DNA of 64,000 nt from VAXT01 sp963774625 (GTDB taxonomy: Bacteria > Actinomycetota > Thermoleophilia > Gaiellales > Gaiellaceae). The notes under the pieces were generated by a model. The model was not told the origin of the DNA, ran no database searches, and saw nothing but the letters and a program-made list of their open reading frames with translations. The DNA lies in contig CAVZFQ010000013.1 of assembly GCA_963774625.1 (NCBI GenBank), positions 310,001 through 374,000 on the forward strand, written 5' to 3'. The position numbers and the translations under genes were made by a program. Shown here piece after piece: positions 9,083 through 18,747 of the stretch (its first letter is position 1; the number at the start of each line of letters is the position of its first letter).

Positions 9083-9158
9083 GGCGAAAGAGGGTAACGG
9101 AGCGGCTTCGTTGCCCCGGCCGCCAACGGCGCACTCTCGGCGCATTTGCGCTTCACAC

Positions 9159-9202
9159 GTGTGCGACCTTCCTCAGTACGATCGCTGTGGGGAGGAGGTC
9201 GG
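9159..9202 (+). promoter_or_regulatory. Conserved promoter/leader-like element, copy 1
   Basis: In the 129-bp gap between two minus-strand genes, the + strand carries a -10-like TACGAT (9177-9182) followed four bases later by GTGGGGAGGAGGT (9187-9199). The same arrangement occurs at 48295-48338 with the 13-mer fully conserved and 22 of 26 bases identical from the -10 onward. Transcription from copy 1 would run antisense into the sugar-transferase gene. A perfect 10-bp palindrome CACACGTGTG lies at 9154-9163. Function is not established. Confidence 0.4.
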
Positions 9203-9211
9203 GGTACCGAG

Positions 9212-9805
9212 TTAAGAGCCGGACCCGGTGGGTTTCCAGCCGCCCGTCTCGCCCTTGTACGTGCCGCGGAAGAGAGCGAGCGGCGTGCGGGCGAGAATCT
9301 TCAGGTCGAGCCAGGGCGAGCGGTTCTCGACGTACCAGACGTCGAGCTCGATGCGCTCGTCCCAGGGCAACGCGGCCCGGCCGTGGATCTGCGCCCAGCC
9401 CGTGAGGCCGGGCCGGACCTCGAGCCGCCGACGCTGCCTCGGGGTGTACTGCTCGACCTGGTACGAGAGGGTCGGCCGAGGCCCGATCAGGCTCATGTCA
9501 CCGCGCAACACGTTCCAGAACTGCGGCAGCTCGTCGAGGGAGAGACGGCGCAGTAGCCGCCCCGCGCGCGTGATCCGCGGGTCGCCGCGGTTGACCGCCC
9601 ACCCCGCGCCCTGCTTCTCGGCGCCGACGATCATCGTCCGCAACTTGAGCAGGTCGAACTCCTCGCCGTGGTGCCCGACACGGCGCTGGCGGTAGAGGAC
9701 AGGGCCGCCGTCGTCCAGCTTGATCGCGAGCGCCGCCGCGGCCAGGAAGGGGCTCGACAACGCGAGCCCGACGGCCGAGCCGGCAACGTCGAGCACCCGA
9801 TTCAC
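9212..9805 (-). CDS. Undecaprenyl-phosphate sugar-1-phosphate transferase (PglC/WcaJ catalytic domain)
   Basis: 197 residues: one N-terminal membrane segment (AGSAVGLALSSPFLAAAALAI cut to about residues 7-27) then the bacterial sugar transferase domain, with FDLLKLRTM, LRRLSLDELPQFWNV, GDMSLIGPRP and VRPGLTGWAQ. It transfers a sugar-1-phosphate from a nucleotide sugar to undecaprenyl phosphate and so starts a repeat unit. It is the minimal form lacking the multi-helix N-terminal half of WcaJ. GTG 9805 overlaps the upstream stop by 4 nt. Confidence 0.92.
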   Translation of the reverse strand: MNRVLDVAGSAVGLALSSPFLAAAALAIKLDDGGPVLYRQRRVGHHGEEFDLLKLRTMIVGAEKQGAGWAVNRGDPRITRAGRLLRRLSLDELPQFWNVLRGDMSLIGPRPTLSYQVEQYTPRQRRRLEVRPGLTGWAQIHGRAALPWDERIELDVWYVENRSPWLDLKILARTPLALFRGTYKGETGGWKPTGSGS

Positions 9806-10902
9806 ACCCGCGTCCCCTCGGCCGCCTCCCACGTCGCAGGCACCCCGCGACGAAGGTAGTTCCAGAGCGAGACGACGGTCGCCCAGGTGACGAGCACGTA
9901 GTAGCGGGCGATCCCGACGCCGGCCGCAGCGGCCGCAAGCAGCAGGAGCTGGGCGGCAAGCGTGGCCCAGTAGAGCCATCCCTCGCCGAGCAGGGCGAGG
10001 TTCGTCGCGAAGGCGATCAGGTGCAGGACGCCGCTCGCGTACCGCAGATGACGGTGCGAGACGATCTCGAGCCAGTACAGGGGCGGCAGGCCGCGGAGCA
10101 TCCGGCCCCGCAGCGTGATCAGCCAGCAGTGCTCGAACATGCGGATCTTGCGCCGGTACTCGGCCTCGTTCGTCGGCGTGGGCGTCTCGTAGGCGTGCGC
10201 GTCCGGCGCGAAGACGGCCCGGCGGCCGCGCTGCACCATCAGGTACGGAAGGGACAGGTCGTGCCCGAACCTCGGGTCGACCTCGACGTAGTCGCTCCGG
10301 CGCAGCGCGTAGATGGAGCCGAAGCCGCCCGTGGTCGAGTGGATCTCAGACTCGCGGGCGCGCAGCCAGGTCTCGAAGCGCCAATAGAGGCCCTCCTTGT
10401 TGTCGCCGGCCGCATCGCGCAGGTTGAGCCGGCCGAAGACGTACGCGACATCGGGGTCGGCGAAGTTGCTGACGAGCATCCGCAGTGCATCGGGCGCCCA
10501 GGTCGCGTTCGCGTCGGAGAAGGCGACGATCTCCGCGTCGGTCTCGCGTACGGCGCGGTTTTGCGCGGCCACCTTGCCGCCACGGTCGTTGACGATCAGC
10601 CGCACGCGCGGCGCGAAGCGCTCGACGAGCTCGTGCGTGCGGTCGGTCGACGCATCCGAGGTGACGACCAGCTCGAGCTTCTCGGCGGGGTAGTCGAGCT
10701 CGAGCAGGTTCTCGAGCCGTCGTTCGATGACCGCCTCCTCGTTGTAAGCGGTGACGATCACGCAGACCGTCGGCTCGACGGCGTCGCGGCGCACGCGGCG
10801 AGTCCGCAGGCGCGCAAGCGCCGCAGCAGCGATGGGGTAGCCCACGTGTGTCCAGAGGAGCGCGCCCACCGCGGTCCAGAAGACGATCTTCACCGCGATC
10901 AC
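9802..10902 (-). CDS. Membrane-associated family 2 glycosyltransferase
   Basis: 366 residues. An N-terminal helix (about residues 5-25) precedes a GT-A domain with CVIVTAYNEE, VTSDASTDRT and VAFSDANATW, then RFGHDLSLPYLMVQRG as acceptor-side motif, and three C-terminal helices. The layout resembles processive or lipid-linked transferases such as the poly-GlcNAc synthase PgaC. GTG 10902 overlaps the stop of the upstream GT4 gene by 4 nt; GTG 10893 is an alternative start. It is part of the continuous minus-strand polysaccharide operon. Confidence 0.88.
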   Translation of the reverse strand: MIAVKIVFWTAVGALLWTHVGYPIAAAALARLRTRRVRRDAVEPTVCVIVTAYNEEAVIERRLENLLELDYPAEKLELVVTSDASTDRTHELVERFAPRVRLIVNDRGGKVAAQNRAVRETDAEIVAFSDANATWAPDALRMLVSNFADPDVAYVFGRLNLRDAAGDNKEGLYWRFETWLRARESEIHSTTGGFGSIYALRRSDYVEVDPRFGHDLSLPYLMVQRGRRAVFAPDAHAYETPTPTNEAEYRRKIRMFEHCWLITLRGRMLRGLPPLYWLEIVSHRHLRYASGVLHLIAFATNLALLGEGWLYWATLAAQLLLLAAAAAGVGIARYYVLVTWATVVSLWNYLRRGVPATWEAAEGTRV

Positions 10903-11915
10903 GTCTTCGAGCCTACTGCGTCCTCGTAGGCCTGAATCGTCTCCGAGCCGAAGCGCTCCCACGAGAAGTGATCCCTGATCCGCTCGCGGCCCGCAGAGCC
11001 CAGCCGCCGCCGAAGGTCGCGGTCGGCAAGGAGCCGCTCGAGCGCCTCGCGCAGCGCGGAAACGTCACGCGGGGGGACGAGTAGCCCCGTCTCGCCGTCG
11101 ACGACGAGGTCGCGGAGGCCGCCGACCTCCGACGCGACCACCGGCCGGGCATGGGCCATCGCCTCGGCGCACGCGATCCCGAAGCCCTCCCGGTGCGACG
11201 GGCACACGACCACGGCGGCCCGCGCATAGAAGCCCTGCAACTCCGCAGGCGGGACGAACCCCTGCGCCTGCGGTACCTGAGCGCGAAGCGGCCCGTCACC
11301 GGCGACGACGAGCCGCAGCCCGTCGGCCGCCTCGACGAGCTCGAGCACGCCCTTCTCGCGGGAGAGCCGTCCCGCGTAGAGCACTTCGGGCGGGTCTGCC
11401 TCCTCGCCGATTTCCTCCGGGACGGTGATCCCGTTCGGAATCACACGCACCTCCGGCGCACCCAGCCGCCTGCCCTCCTCCGCCAGAGCGGTCGACGGCG
11501 CGATCACCAGCCGCGCGCGTCGCAGCACAGCCCGGGCGAGCCGCGGTGCACGGCGCGCAAGCTCGACGTCGGTGCCCCAGAGCTGAACGACGAACGGCTT
11601 GCCGGTCGCGAGGGCGACCGCTCCCGAGGGCAGCCAGTGAGCGTGGACGAGATCTGCTCCCTCTGCGGCGCGCCGGGCCGCACGCGCGAACGACCCCAGC
11701 ATCGCCGGCAACGCAGCCCCCAGCCACGGCCGGCGCCGTAGGTTGCCGACGACTCCCGAGCCGTACGCGATCCCGAAGTGATGGAAGTCCGCCGGCGAGA
11801 CGACGTCGACGTCGACCCCCCGCTCCCGCAACTGCTCCACGCCGTCGGCGATGAAGCGTCCGGCCGCATCCCCCGGCGAGCGCGGGTACGACGTCGTCAG
11901 GACGACGACCTTCAC
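10899..11915 (-). CDS. Family 4 glycosyltransferase
   Basis: 338-residue GT-B enzyme. The N-terminal half has TTSYPRSPGDAAGRFI and VHAHWLPSG; the C-terminal half has VLYAGRLSREKGV, the donor-binding PSHREGFGIACAEAMA (E-x7-E) and ARPVVASEVGG. It transfers a nucleotide-activated sugar with retention of configuration. It is coupled to both neighbours by 4-nt overlaps. Confidence 0.93.
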   Translation of the reverse strand: MKVVVLTTSYPRSPGDAAGRFIADGVEQLRERGVDVDVVSPADFHHFGIAYGSGVVGNLRRRPWLGAALPAMLGSFARAARRAAEGADLVHAHWLPSGAVALATGKPFVVQLWGTDVELARRAPRLARAVLRRARLVIAPSTALAEEGRRLGAPEVRVIPNGITVPEEIGEEADPPEVLYAGRLSREKGVLELVEAADGLRLVVAGDGPLRAQVPQAQGFVPPAELQGFYARAAVVVCPSHREGFGIACAEAMAHARPVVASEVGGLRDLVVDGETGLLVPPRDVSALREALERLLADRDLRRRLGSAGRERIRDHFSWERFGSETIQAYEDAVGSKT

Positions 11916-13234
11916 GATGCGGTCTTGAGTCGCCGCCCGAAGACGATCGGCGCGGCGAGGATGAAGAGCGCCAGCGCGAAGAAGTAATAGAACTGCATCG
12001 TCAAGTAGAAGAAGTTCGCGGCCATCGTCCCGACGAGCGCCGCGGTCAGTCCCCAGGCGAGCGGCCTGACCCGCGCCGCCAGGAAGTCACCGGCCTCGGC
12101 GAGAGCCCGACCGATCTTGCGCAGCGACGCCAGACGGTGGAAGAGATAGAGCAGGAAGGTCGCGAAGATCACCGTGCCGACAAGCCCGGTCTCGGTGATG
12201 AGCGCCACGTAGTACGAGTGCGCCCCCCAGTTCGCACGGCCCGTGACGAACTCGTAGTAGACCGAGAAGTTGTTCAGCCCGTAGCCGAACAGCGGATGGG
12301 CTTGCAGCACGTCCGGGATGAACCCGTACACCTCGAAATGCAGCGCCGAGGACTGGTCGCTCGTCGACGCCCGAGCCTTGAAGACGTTGATGAAGAAGTC
12401 GAGACGCTGGAGCACGACCAGCATCAGCACGCCGGCGACGGCGCCGACGGGTACGAGGAACTCCCTGGTCGTCAGTTTGTGCCGGTACACGATTGCGAGC
12501 AGCAAGAAGCCGATGCCGAGCCCGAGGAGTCCGCTGCGAGAGAGCGTCGAGAGCTCCGAGACGAGCAGGAACCCGAGCAGGGCGGCCAGGGGGAGACGAA
12601 GCCTGTTTCCGCGCTCGAGCCGCAGGTAGATGGGCGTCAAGACGAGTAGCGGGACGATCAGCATGACGCCGAGATGGTTGGGATCTGGCGTGAGGCCGGT
12701 CGTGCGGTAGACGTCCGACTCTCCGACCGCACCGAAGATATTGATCCGGCTCGCCCCGCCGGTGATCGGGTGGAGCACCAAGGCGTCGAGGTCACGCCCG
12801 GTCTCCGCGGCGGCGAACTGCGCGAGCCCGTAGAGCCCGTTGAAGGCGAGGCCGGCGACGAACCACCCGAGCGTCCGCCAGTAGAAGTCGAGCGGCCGGC
12901 GCGAGATGTAGTGCACCCCTGCCGCGAGGAACCCGAAGTGGATCCCGAACTTGACGAGACCCTTGAAGAACTGGTTGAACGCCTGCGTCGTCTCGAGGTT
13001 GAAGAAGCCGATCAGGTAGACGAGCAGCAGCGTGAGCGCGAAGCACGCGACGATCACCACCGTCTTGGGAACGACACGGTCGCGCAGCGCCAGCACGTAG
13101 GTGGCCAGGAAGAGCAGCGCGAGGACGTCTGCGAGGCTCACTTTCCCCGCCACGTTCCAGTGCACGTTCTCGAACGTGACGCAGAAGAGCGTCGCGAAGA
13201 AGAGCACGTCGGCAACCCGGACCCAGCGGGTCAC
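11912..13234 (-). CDS. O-antigen ligase/Wzy-like polymerase membrane protein
   Basis: 440 residues with about eleven predicted membrane helices and one larger extracytoplasmic loop (about 305-345) containing HPLFGYGLNNF and GAHSYYVALITETGLVG, the Wzy_C (O-antigen ligase family) pattern of H-x-x-x-G-x-G plus N-x-x-H-like residues. It probably polymerises or ligates repeat units outside the membrane. The GTG start at 13234 overlaps the stop of the next glycosyltransferase by 4 nt. Confidence 0.87.
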   Translation of the reverse strand: MTRWVRVADVLFFATLFCVTFENVHWNVAGKVSLADVLALLFLATYVLALRDRVVPKTVVIVACFALTLLLVYLIGFFNLETTQAFNQFFKGLVKFGIHFGFLAAGVHYISRRPLDFYWRTLGWFVAGLAFNGLYGLAQFAAAETGRDLDALVLHPITGGASRINIFGAVGESDVYRTTGLTPDPNHLGVMLIVPLLVLTPIYLRLERGNRLRLPLAALLGFLLVSELSTLSRSGLLGLGIGFLLLAIVYRHKLTTREFLVPVGAVAGVLMLVVLQRLDFFINVFKARASTSDQSSALHFEVYGFIPDVLQAHPLFGYGLNNFSVYYEFVTGRANWGAHSYYVALITETGLVGTVIFATFLLYLFHRLASLRKIGRALAEAGDFLAARVRPLAWGLTAALVGTMAANFFYLTMQFYYFFALALFILAAPIVFGRRLKTAS

Positions 13235-14472
13235 AGGCTCTCCAGCAGGTCGGCGAGCTCGCGGGTCCTCGTCGTGCGGGAGAGCCGTTCCTTCAGCCCC
13301 GGCTCGAGCGGCGCGCCGTCCAGAGCGCCGGCCCGCCAGCGCTTGACGAGGCCGTCGAGCGCGGCCGAGATGGACTCGACGTCGTCCGGCGGAACGACGA
13401 TGCCCGCACCTGCCTCACGAACCATCTGCGCGGCCACTCCGTCGGGAGGCACGGCGGCGAGGATCGGCCGCTCGGCCGCCAGGTACTCGAAGATCTTTCC
13501 CGAGGGCACCGACTTTCCGCGTCCACCTGCCTCGGGCAGCAGCAGCAGCAATGCCTCCGAATCGCGCTGCAGCTCGAGCGCGCGGCGGCGGGGCACGTGC
13601 GGGAGCACCTCGATCCGGTCGGCCAGGCCCTTGGTCTCCGCCCACTCCTGGTCGGCTGCCCGTAAGCCCCCGACGAACCGCGCGACGACCTCGGGTCCGG
13701 AGCGCGAGAGCGCTTCCAGGAACGGCCGTGGGTCGCGCTTCCCGAAGAACGTGCCCGTGTGCGTGATGCGGAATCGGTCGCCGCGCCGGTACTCGAGGCC
13801 CTCGAAGTCGTCGAAGTCGGAGCCGTTCGGGATCACCTCGACGCGCTCGGCGCCCAGCTCGCGCATCTCGTCTCCGATCGTGGAGGTCACGGCGACGACC
13901 GCGTCCGCCGAGCGCGCGACGAGCTGGGCGACCATCCGCTGACCCCGCTCCTTGACGCGCACGGCGAGCGACTCCACGCGGCGGTCCGGGTTCGCCGCGA
14001 TCGAGTCGCGCAGGTCGGCGACCCAGGGGACGCCGGTCGCTCGCTTCACGGCGGCCCCGATCAGATTGATCGAGGCCGGCGGGGAGGTTGTGACGACCAC
14101 ATCGATGCTCTCCTGGCGAACGATCTTGATCGCAGCGGGGATGGCGGTAGCCGACCAGCTGACGAACTCGTCCGGCAGCAGGACACGCCGGTAGAAGAGC
14201 CCGGCTTGTCGCAACACGCGGTCGAGCCCTTCACGGCCGTGGAGCTCCTCGGCCGGCAGCAGTCCGCGCGGCCCGACGTAGCGGGCCCGGTGCACGAGGA
14301 CACCCTCGGGTATCGAAGCTTCCTCGTCCCGGGCGATCCACTTCGGATCGTCGGGTGCGAGCACGTGCACTTCGAAGCCCAGCTCGGCGAGCTGGCCCGA
14401 GGTCTTGACGGGCCGTGCGACGCCGCCGCCACCGGCAGGCGGAAAGTACATCGTGACGAGCAGCACCCGCAT
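13231..14472 (-). CDS. Family 4 glycosyltransferase
   Basis: 413 residues. GT-B enzyme starting MRVLLVTMYFPPAGGGGVAR, the glycine-rich N-terminal loop typical of GT4 enzymes in exopolysaccharide loci, with VTTSPPASI, WVADLRDSI, VIPNGSDFDDF, ITHTGTFFGKRDP and the C-terminal SVPSGKIFEYLAAERPIL donor motif. ATG 14472 was chosen because the first beta strand starts there. It is preceded on its 5' side by a hairpin-rich repeat rather than by a coupled gene, so it may begin a transcript. Confidence 0.9.
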   Translation of the reverse strand: MRVLLVTMYFPPAGGGGVARPVKTSGQLAELGFEVHVLAPDDPKWIARDEEASIPEGVLVHRARYVGPRGLLPAEELHGREGLDRVLRQAGLFYRRVLLPDEFVSWSATAIPAAIKIVRQESIDVVVTTSPPASINLIGAAVKRATGVPWVADLRDSIAANPDRRVESLAVRVKERGQRMVAQLVARSADAVVAVTSTIGDEMRELGAERVEVIPNGSDFDDFEGLEYRRGDRFRITHTGTFFGKRDPRPFLEALSRSGPEVVARFVGGLRAADQEWAETKGLADRIEVLPHVPRRRALELQRDSEALLLLLPEAGGRGKSVPSGKIFEYLAAERPILAAVPPDGVAAQMVREAGAGIVVPPDDVESISAALDGLVKRWRAGALDGAPLEPGLKERLSRTTRTRELADLLESL

Positions 14473-14513
14473 CCGGGCGCCGATGGTAGTTGTGAACACC
14501 CGGCCCGTACCGC

Positions 14514-14633
14514 AGACATGTCCGTTGCGCCAGGCCAGCCAGCATCAAAAGCGACATGTCACCTGCCTATTTGCAGGCACCACACGGGCCGTGACGCCAT
14601 GTCCGGTGCCAGGCACCAGACATGGTGACACGG
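14514..14633. repeat. REP-like palindromic repeat cluster
   Basis: The 160-bp gap between two minus-strand genes is filled by related palindromic units. The best one spans 14589-14633: CCATGTC-C-GGTGCC, one central base, GGCACC-A-GACATGG, flanked by CCGTG/CACGG, giving a near-perfect stem. A second hairpin pairs CCTGC (14562-14566) with GCAGG (14573-14577). The word CATGTC recurs at 14517, 14555 and 14598, each followed by a variant of CGGTGCCAGGC. It is non-coding and could fold as an extragenic palindrome or terminate the methyltransferase transcript; there is no U-run. Confidence 0.7.
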
Positions 14634-14635
14634 GG

Positions 14636-15448
14636 CTAGTCGTTGTCCGGCAGCGGCCGCGTGCGACGGCCGACGACCGTGAAGAGCAGCGTTCGCTGCC
14701 CCTCCCACCGGTGCTGGTGGTAGTTCACCTTCGTGTCCTCGAAACCGAGGACGCCGAGCATTTTCTTGATCACGCCGGGAGTGAAGTGCCACCACGACTC
14801 GCGGGGCTGCACCTTCTCGTAGTTCGGCAAGAACGCCATCGAAGGCTTCAGCGGCTCCATCACCATCTGCGGGAGCGAGTACCGCAGCGACGGGTTCTCG
14901 GTGACGATCGCCGTCTCGGTCGTCAGCCGAAGCGCCTTCTCCAGGGCGAGAAACGGATCGCGCACGTGACGCAGCACGTTGCCGAAGGTGGCCACCTCGA
15001 CGCGTCCGATCTCCTCGGGGATCTCGTAGACCGTGCCGTAGACGACCTTCGCGCTCGAGTCGTGAGCGCGGTGCGCGAGCCACCAGGCGTTGTTGATCTG
15101 CCGCAGGTGCGCGCGGCGCTCGGTGTCGAACGACTCGTGGTCGTACTGCGCATACGGCACGACGTCCCAGGAGTAGTCGTCGGAGAGGTCGTAGGAGACG
15201 ACGTCGGCGCCCCGCTTCTCCATCTCGTAGCAGAAGAAGCCGCTGGCCGTGCCGACTTCGAGCACCCGTTTGCCCTGTAAATCGACGTTTCCAAGGTAAG
15301 CATCGACACCTTCGCGGTGGTCCCAGGGGCCGCGGACGAAGCCGTAGCCCGGGATCTCCATCGAGTGGTAGAAGTAGCACTCGTCGAGGCTCGTCACCTC
15401 GCGCGGCTCGGCATAGGGAGCCACGACGACCTGTTCTGTCTGCGCCAT
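14636..15448 (-). CDS. SAM-dependent methyltransferase
   Basis: 270-residue class I methyltransferase. Motif I is VLEVGTASGFF (residues 62-72), with VVSYDL as the acidic-loop motif and VATFGNVLRHVRDP as motif IV. The N-terminal extension (YFYHSMEIPGYGFVRGPWDHR) resembles methyltransferases that act in surface-glycan or small-molecule pathways, often annotated as DUF1698/tRNA mo5U34-like. The target is unknown; context suggests a sugar O-methylation. It begins at ATG 15448, 12 bp after the upstream membrane-protein gene. Confidence 0.85.
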   Translation of the reverse strand: MAQTEQVVVAPYAEPREVTSLDECYFYHSMEIPGYGFVRGPWDHREGVDAYLGNVDLQGKRVLEVGTASGFFCYEMEKRGADVVSYDLSDDYSWDVVPYAQYDHESFDTERRAHLRQINNAWWLAHRAHDSSAKVVYGTVYEIPEEIGRVEVATFGNVLRHVRDPFLALEKALRLTTETAIVTENPSLRYSLPQMVMEPLKPSMAFLPNYEKVQPRESWWHFTPGVIKKMLGVLGFEDTKVNYHQHRWEGQRTLLFTVVGRRTRPLPDND

Positions 15449-15460
15449 GACCGCGAGACC

Positions 15461-17550
15461 CTACCTAGCGCGCGGTGGGAGCCGGTACAGGATGAAACGA
15501 TCGTCCTGGTACGCCCGGGGCAGGTCGAGGGGCAGGTCGAAGCGACGCGTGTTGATCACGATCCACTTCGCGCCGTAACGGCGCGGGATGGAGAGATCGC
15601 CGGTGCGGAAAAACTCGATGACGTCCTTGCGCCGCTCGTACGGGCGGTTCTGAACGGTGTCGGCTACGTGCGCCGGCGGAGCAGCCGCGACGAAGACGGG
15701 CGCGTACGCCCCAACGCGGTAGCTCGTCGCAAGGTCGGAGAAAACCACGTCCCGCTCCGGTACCTGGCTCCGCAGAGCCTGGACGAGGCCCGGTGTGAGC
15801 GCGAAGCGATCCGGATCGTCCGGCTTCGAGTAGTCGAAGCCCGCGGCCGCGACCGGAGCCGCGAAGGCGAGCGCGACCGCAGCCGTCCAGACCGGCGCCG
15901 CTTCGACGAGCCCTCGGCGCAGAATCATCCCGGCGACGAGCGCGGCCAGGCCGCCGAACAGCGCGACCCACGCCGGCCAGGCGGGGCCTCCAACGACGAG
16001 CCTGTACGTGAACTCGCCCGGATACTCGAGCTGCAGGATTCCCCCCACTCCGAGCGCGGCGAGAGCGCCGCCGACCCGCAGCCGGCCGAGGATCATCGCG
16101 GCCCCGGCGAGCGCGAAAGGCAACGGCAGGAACGCAGCCAGCCGGCGCGACTGCGAGAGGGAGAAGAGCTCGGAGAGAGCATCGAAGGCCTGCGGAAGGA
16201 GGAGCACGCCGAGCACCGCGAGCGAGCCGCCGAGCACGTAGGCGGCCCACCTGCGTGGGGCGGCGAGGCCAGCGAGCGGGATCGCCAGCAGTCCGGCGAT
16301 CGCGACGGAGCCGGGACGCGTCAGTTGCTCGGGCGCCAGGCGGAAGAGGCCGTCGACGACATCGATCTGGCCGGCATAGTGCGCCAGCCCACGCGCACGC
16401 TCGACGTCATCGGGCCGATGCGAGACGGTGTCGTGGACGAGCGGCCGCAGCCAGAGCGCATACAGCGAAGCGGGGATGAGCACGGCGACGAGCGCTGCGC
16501 CGATACGTACGGCATCGCGCCATTCCCGCCAGGTGAGCAGCACGCGCGCGACGAGGAACCCGGCCAGGGGCAAGGCCACGAAGAAGGTGTACGTCGGGTG
16601 GACGGCGGCGATGACGAGTGAGGCCGCGCCGAGCACGAGGAGTCGCCTCCACCGGCCTTCGTGCACGAGGGTGAAGACGAGCGCCAGGAGAGCAGGTGCG
16701 AGCAGCGCGCGCGCAGCCGTCGGCGGCAGCGCGAGGAAGTCGAACGAGCCCGTGCCCGAGCGCGCGAAGCCGAGGAGCGCGGCCTGGGATGCGGCGACGG
16801 CGATCCCGCCTCCCCAGGAGCGGAAGAGCGCAGCGCCCGCTGCGTAGGCGAGCAGCAGCGCGAGCGGAGTAAGGATCGCCGGCAGGTGGAGGACGACCGT
16901 GGCCGAGTCGACGCCGGCCAGCCGGGCGATCGCGGCGAGCGCGGCGTGCCAGAGCGGGAATGCGTAGCCGGGGTGAGCTCCCCCGTCCCGAAACTCGTTG
17001 ACGTCGTCGATCGTCGACAGCTCGTCGAACGTCGCGAGCTTCGTCACGCGCCCGAGATGGAACAGCGCATCCCCATACACCGTGCTCGCCGTCCACCAGA
17101 CGGCGGCCCCGAAGACCGCGCCGGCGGCAACCACAGCGGCCCCGGCCCAGGCATGGGCCCGCGCGACGGGCACAGGCGCGCGCAGCACGGCGGGGACGAG
17201 CGCGACGCCGCCGCCGCGCCGACGGCGATGAGCGCCGTCTCGATCGAGCCGTCGACCGCGAAGGTGAGCGCCAGCCCGCCGAAGAGGAGCGCGAGGCTCC
17301 AGACAAAGGCGCCCGCGACCGAGGCGCTCAGCGCCGCGGGCCGGCCGTACGCACGGACGAGGATCGCCCCCGGCAGCAGCAGCACGCACGCGGTCGCAGC
17401 AGCGAGCCGCAGGGCAAGGGCCACTCCTTCGGGCGGGAAGAGGCGGGCAAGCACCAGCAGAGCCGGCGCGGTGGCGAGCAGGCCGAGGAAGACCAGCGAG
17501 CCGCCGATGCGGCCGAGGCCGGCCCGGTAGACGCGCACGCCCTCGCTCAT
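15461..17550 (-). CDS. Large polytopic membrane protein (DUF6541-like), frameshifted
   Basis: About 695 residues in two frames. From ATG 17550 the frame encodes four hydrophobic helices ending ETALIAVGAAA; near 17205-17225, in a run of gccgcc repeats, the phase changes and continues VALVPAVLRAPVPV through many more helices to the stop at 15461. The C-terminal 150 residues are soluble (AKWIVINTRRFDLP). The family is found among actinobacterial glycosyltransferase-like membrane proteins of unknown activity. Following the phase, this lesion behaves as one missing base. A real pseudogene or a sequencing error are both possible. Confidence 0.75.
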
Positions 17551-18736
17551 GGCAACCACGCGTTCGCCTCCTCTGCGAGTTCGCCCCCAGAGACGCAGAC
17601 CCCGCCCCGGGCGCGGACATACTCCATGAACCGGCGGTACAGCCGGTCCCAGCCCGGGTGCGCGGCCGAGTCCCACTGCTCCGAGTGCCAGATCACGGAG
17701 AAACCGCCGCCGTGCTCCGCCGCCCAGTCGACCAGCGCGCCGAGACGGGCTGCCGGCATCACGCGTCGAGAGGTTGAGGTAGCGCTCCTCGGCGAGGGTC
17801 ACGTCCATCGCGGCCAGCGGGATCTCGACGAGCCGAAGGGGTTGCTCGCGCTCGAGGTCCCAGGGGCGGAACGGCTGCGCGATTCCGGCGCGGAAACCCG
17901 GCTGGTCTGCGAAGCCGAGGGTCGAGTCGTAGAGAAAGCCGAGGCTGTCGAGCGTCGCGAAGTTCGAGTGGGGATCGAGCCGCAGGTAGTGGTAGCGCTG
18001 GCCGTGGACGGGGCCGGCGAGGGCTTCCAGGCGCCTCCTTCTCATCCTCGAGCCGGTCGGCCCGGTCGGCCGACGAGTAGCTGCCGTGGAGCCCCACTTC
18101 CGCTCCGCCCTGCAGCAGCGTCTCGACGATGCGGGGCCGCAACCGCCGGTAGGACTCGCCCGCGAGCCCGTCGTTCGGATGCGCGTGCTGCGCCATCAGG
18201 AAGAACGTCGACGAGGCGCCGGCGCGCCGCTCGTCGTCGAGGATGCGCTCGAAGCTCCAGTAGGGGTCTGTCCGGCGCACGAGGTGCAGCGGCACCCCGG
18301 CCAGGGCGCGGGCCTCGCGCAGAGCCGGCCCGCCACGCAGGCCGAGGACCTCATGCTTCAGCCTGGCGGCGCCCCCGCGCACGCCGAGGCGAGTCCACTT
18401 CCAGGGCGTGTCGACGTCGTGGGTGAGGGCTACCGCGAAGCGCGCCCCTCCCCAGCGCGGAGGCTCGAGCTTCAGCTTGCGGCGGAGACGCTCGACGGGC
18501 GGGTCGAGCGGGTCGAGCGACGAAGACGAAGCGCGGAAGCGGTCGTGCTCGTCGCGCCGTCCGTCGCGCTCCTCGATCCGCGCGAGGTGGAAGAACGCCT
18601 CGGCCAGGTCGTCGCCGGTCGGCCGCTCGCCGCGCTCGACCTGCTCCCAGGCCTCGGCCTGGTACTTCACATCGTCTCCGAAGCCCACCTCGCGGCCGCC
18701 GATCGAGTCCAGCACCCAGCGGGCCCGCCCTTCCAC
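17547..18736 (-). pseudogene. Polysaccharide deacetylase (NodB-like), two frameshifts
   Basis: The gene reads in three phases: a first part with VALTHDVDTPWKW (the NodB metal motif, THD) and STFFLMAQHA and GLHGSYSSAD; from about 18040 a second part with HYLRLDPHSNFATLDSLGFLYDSTLGF; and from about 17760 a third part with SVIWHSEQWDSAAHPGWDRLY. Together they form one complete deacetylase of about 395 residues that would remove acetyl groups from a polysaccharide. Both lesions behave as single inserted bases. The start is taken at GTG 18736; a CTG at 18751 would overlap the ATP-grasp stop as CTGA. Confidence 0.72.
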
Positions 18737-18747
18737 CTGCTTCGGGA

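Noticed and set aside
14589..14633. Intrinsic terminator for the methyltransferase gene
   Set aside because: The stem is strong but there is no T-run on either side, and related palindromes repeat beside it, so a repeat element is the better description.
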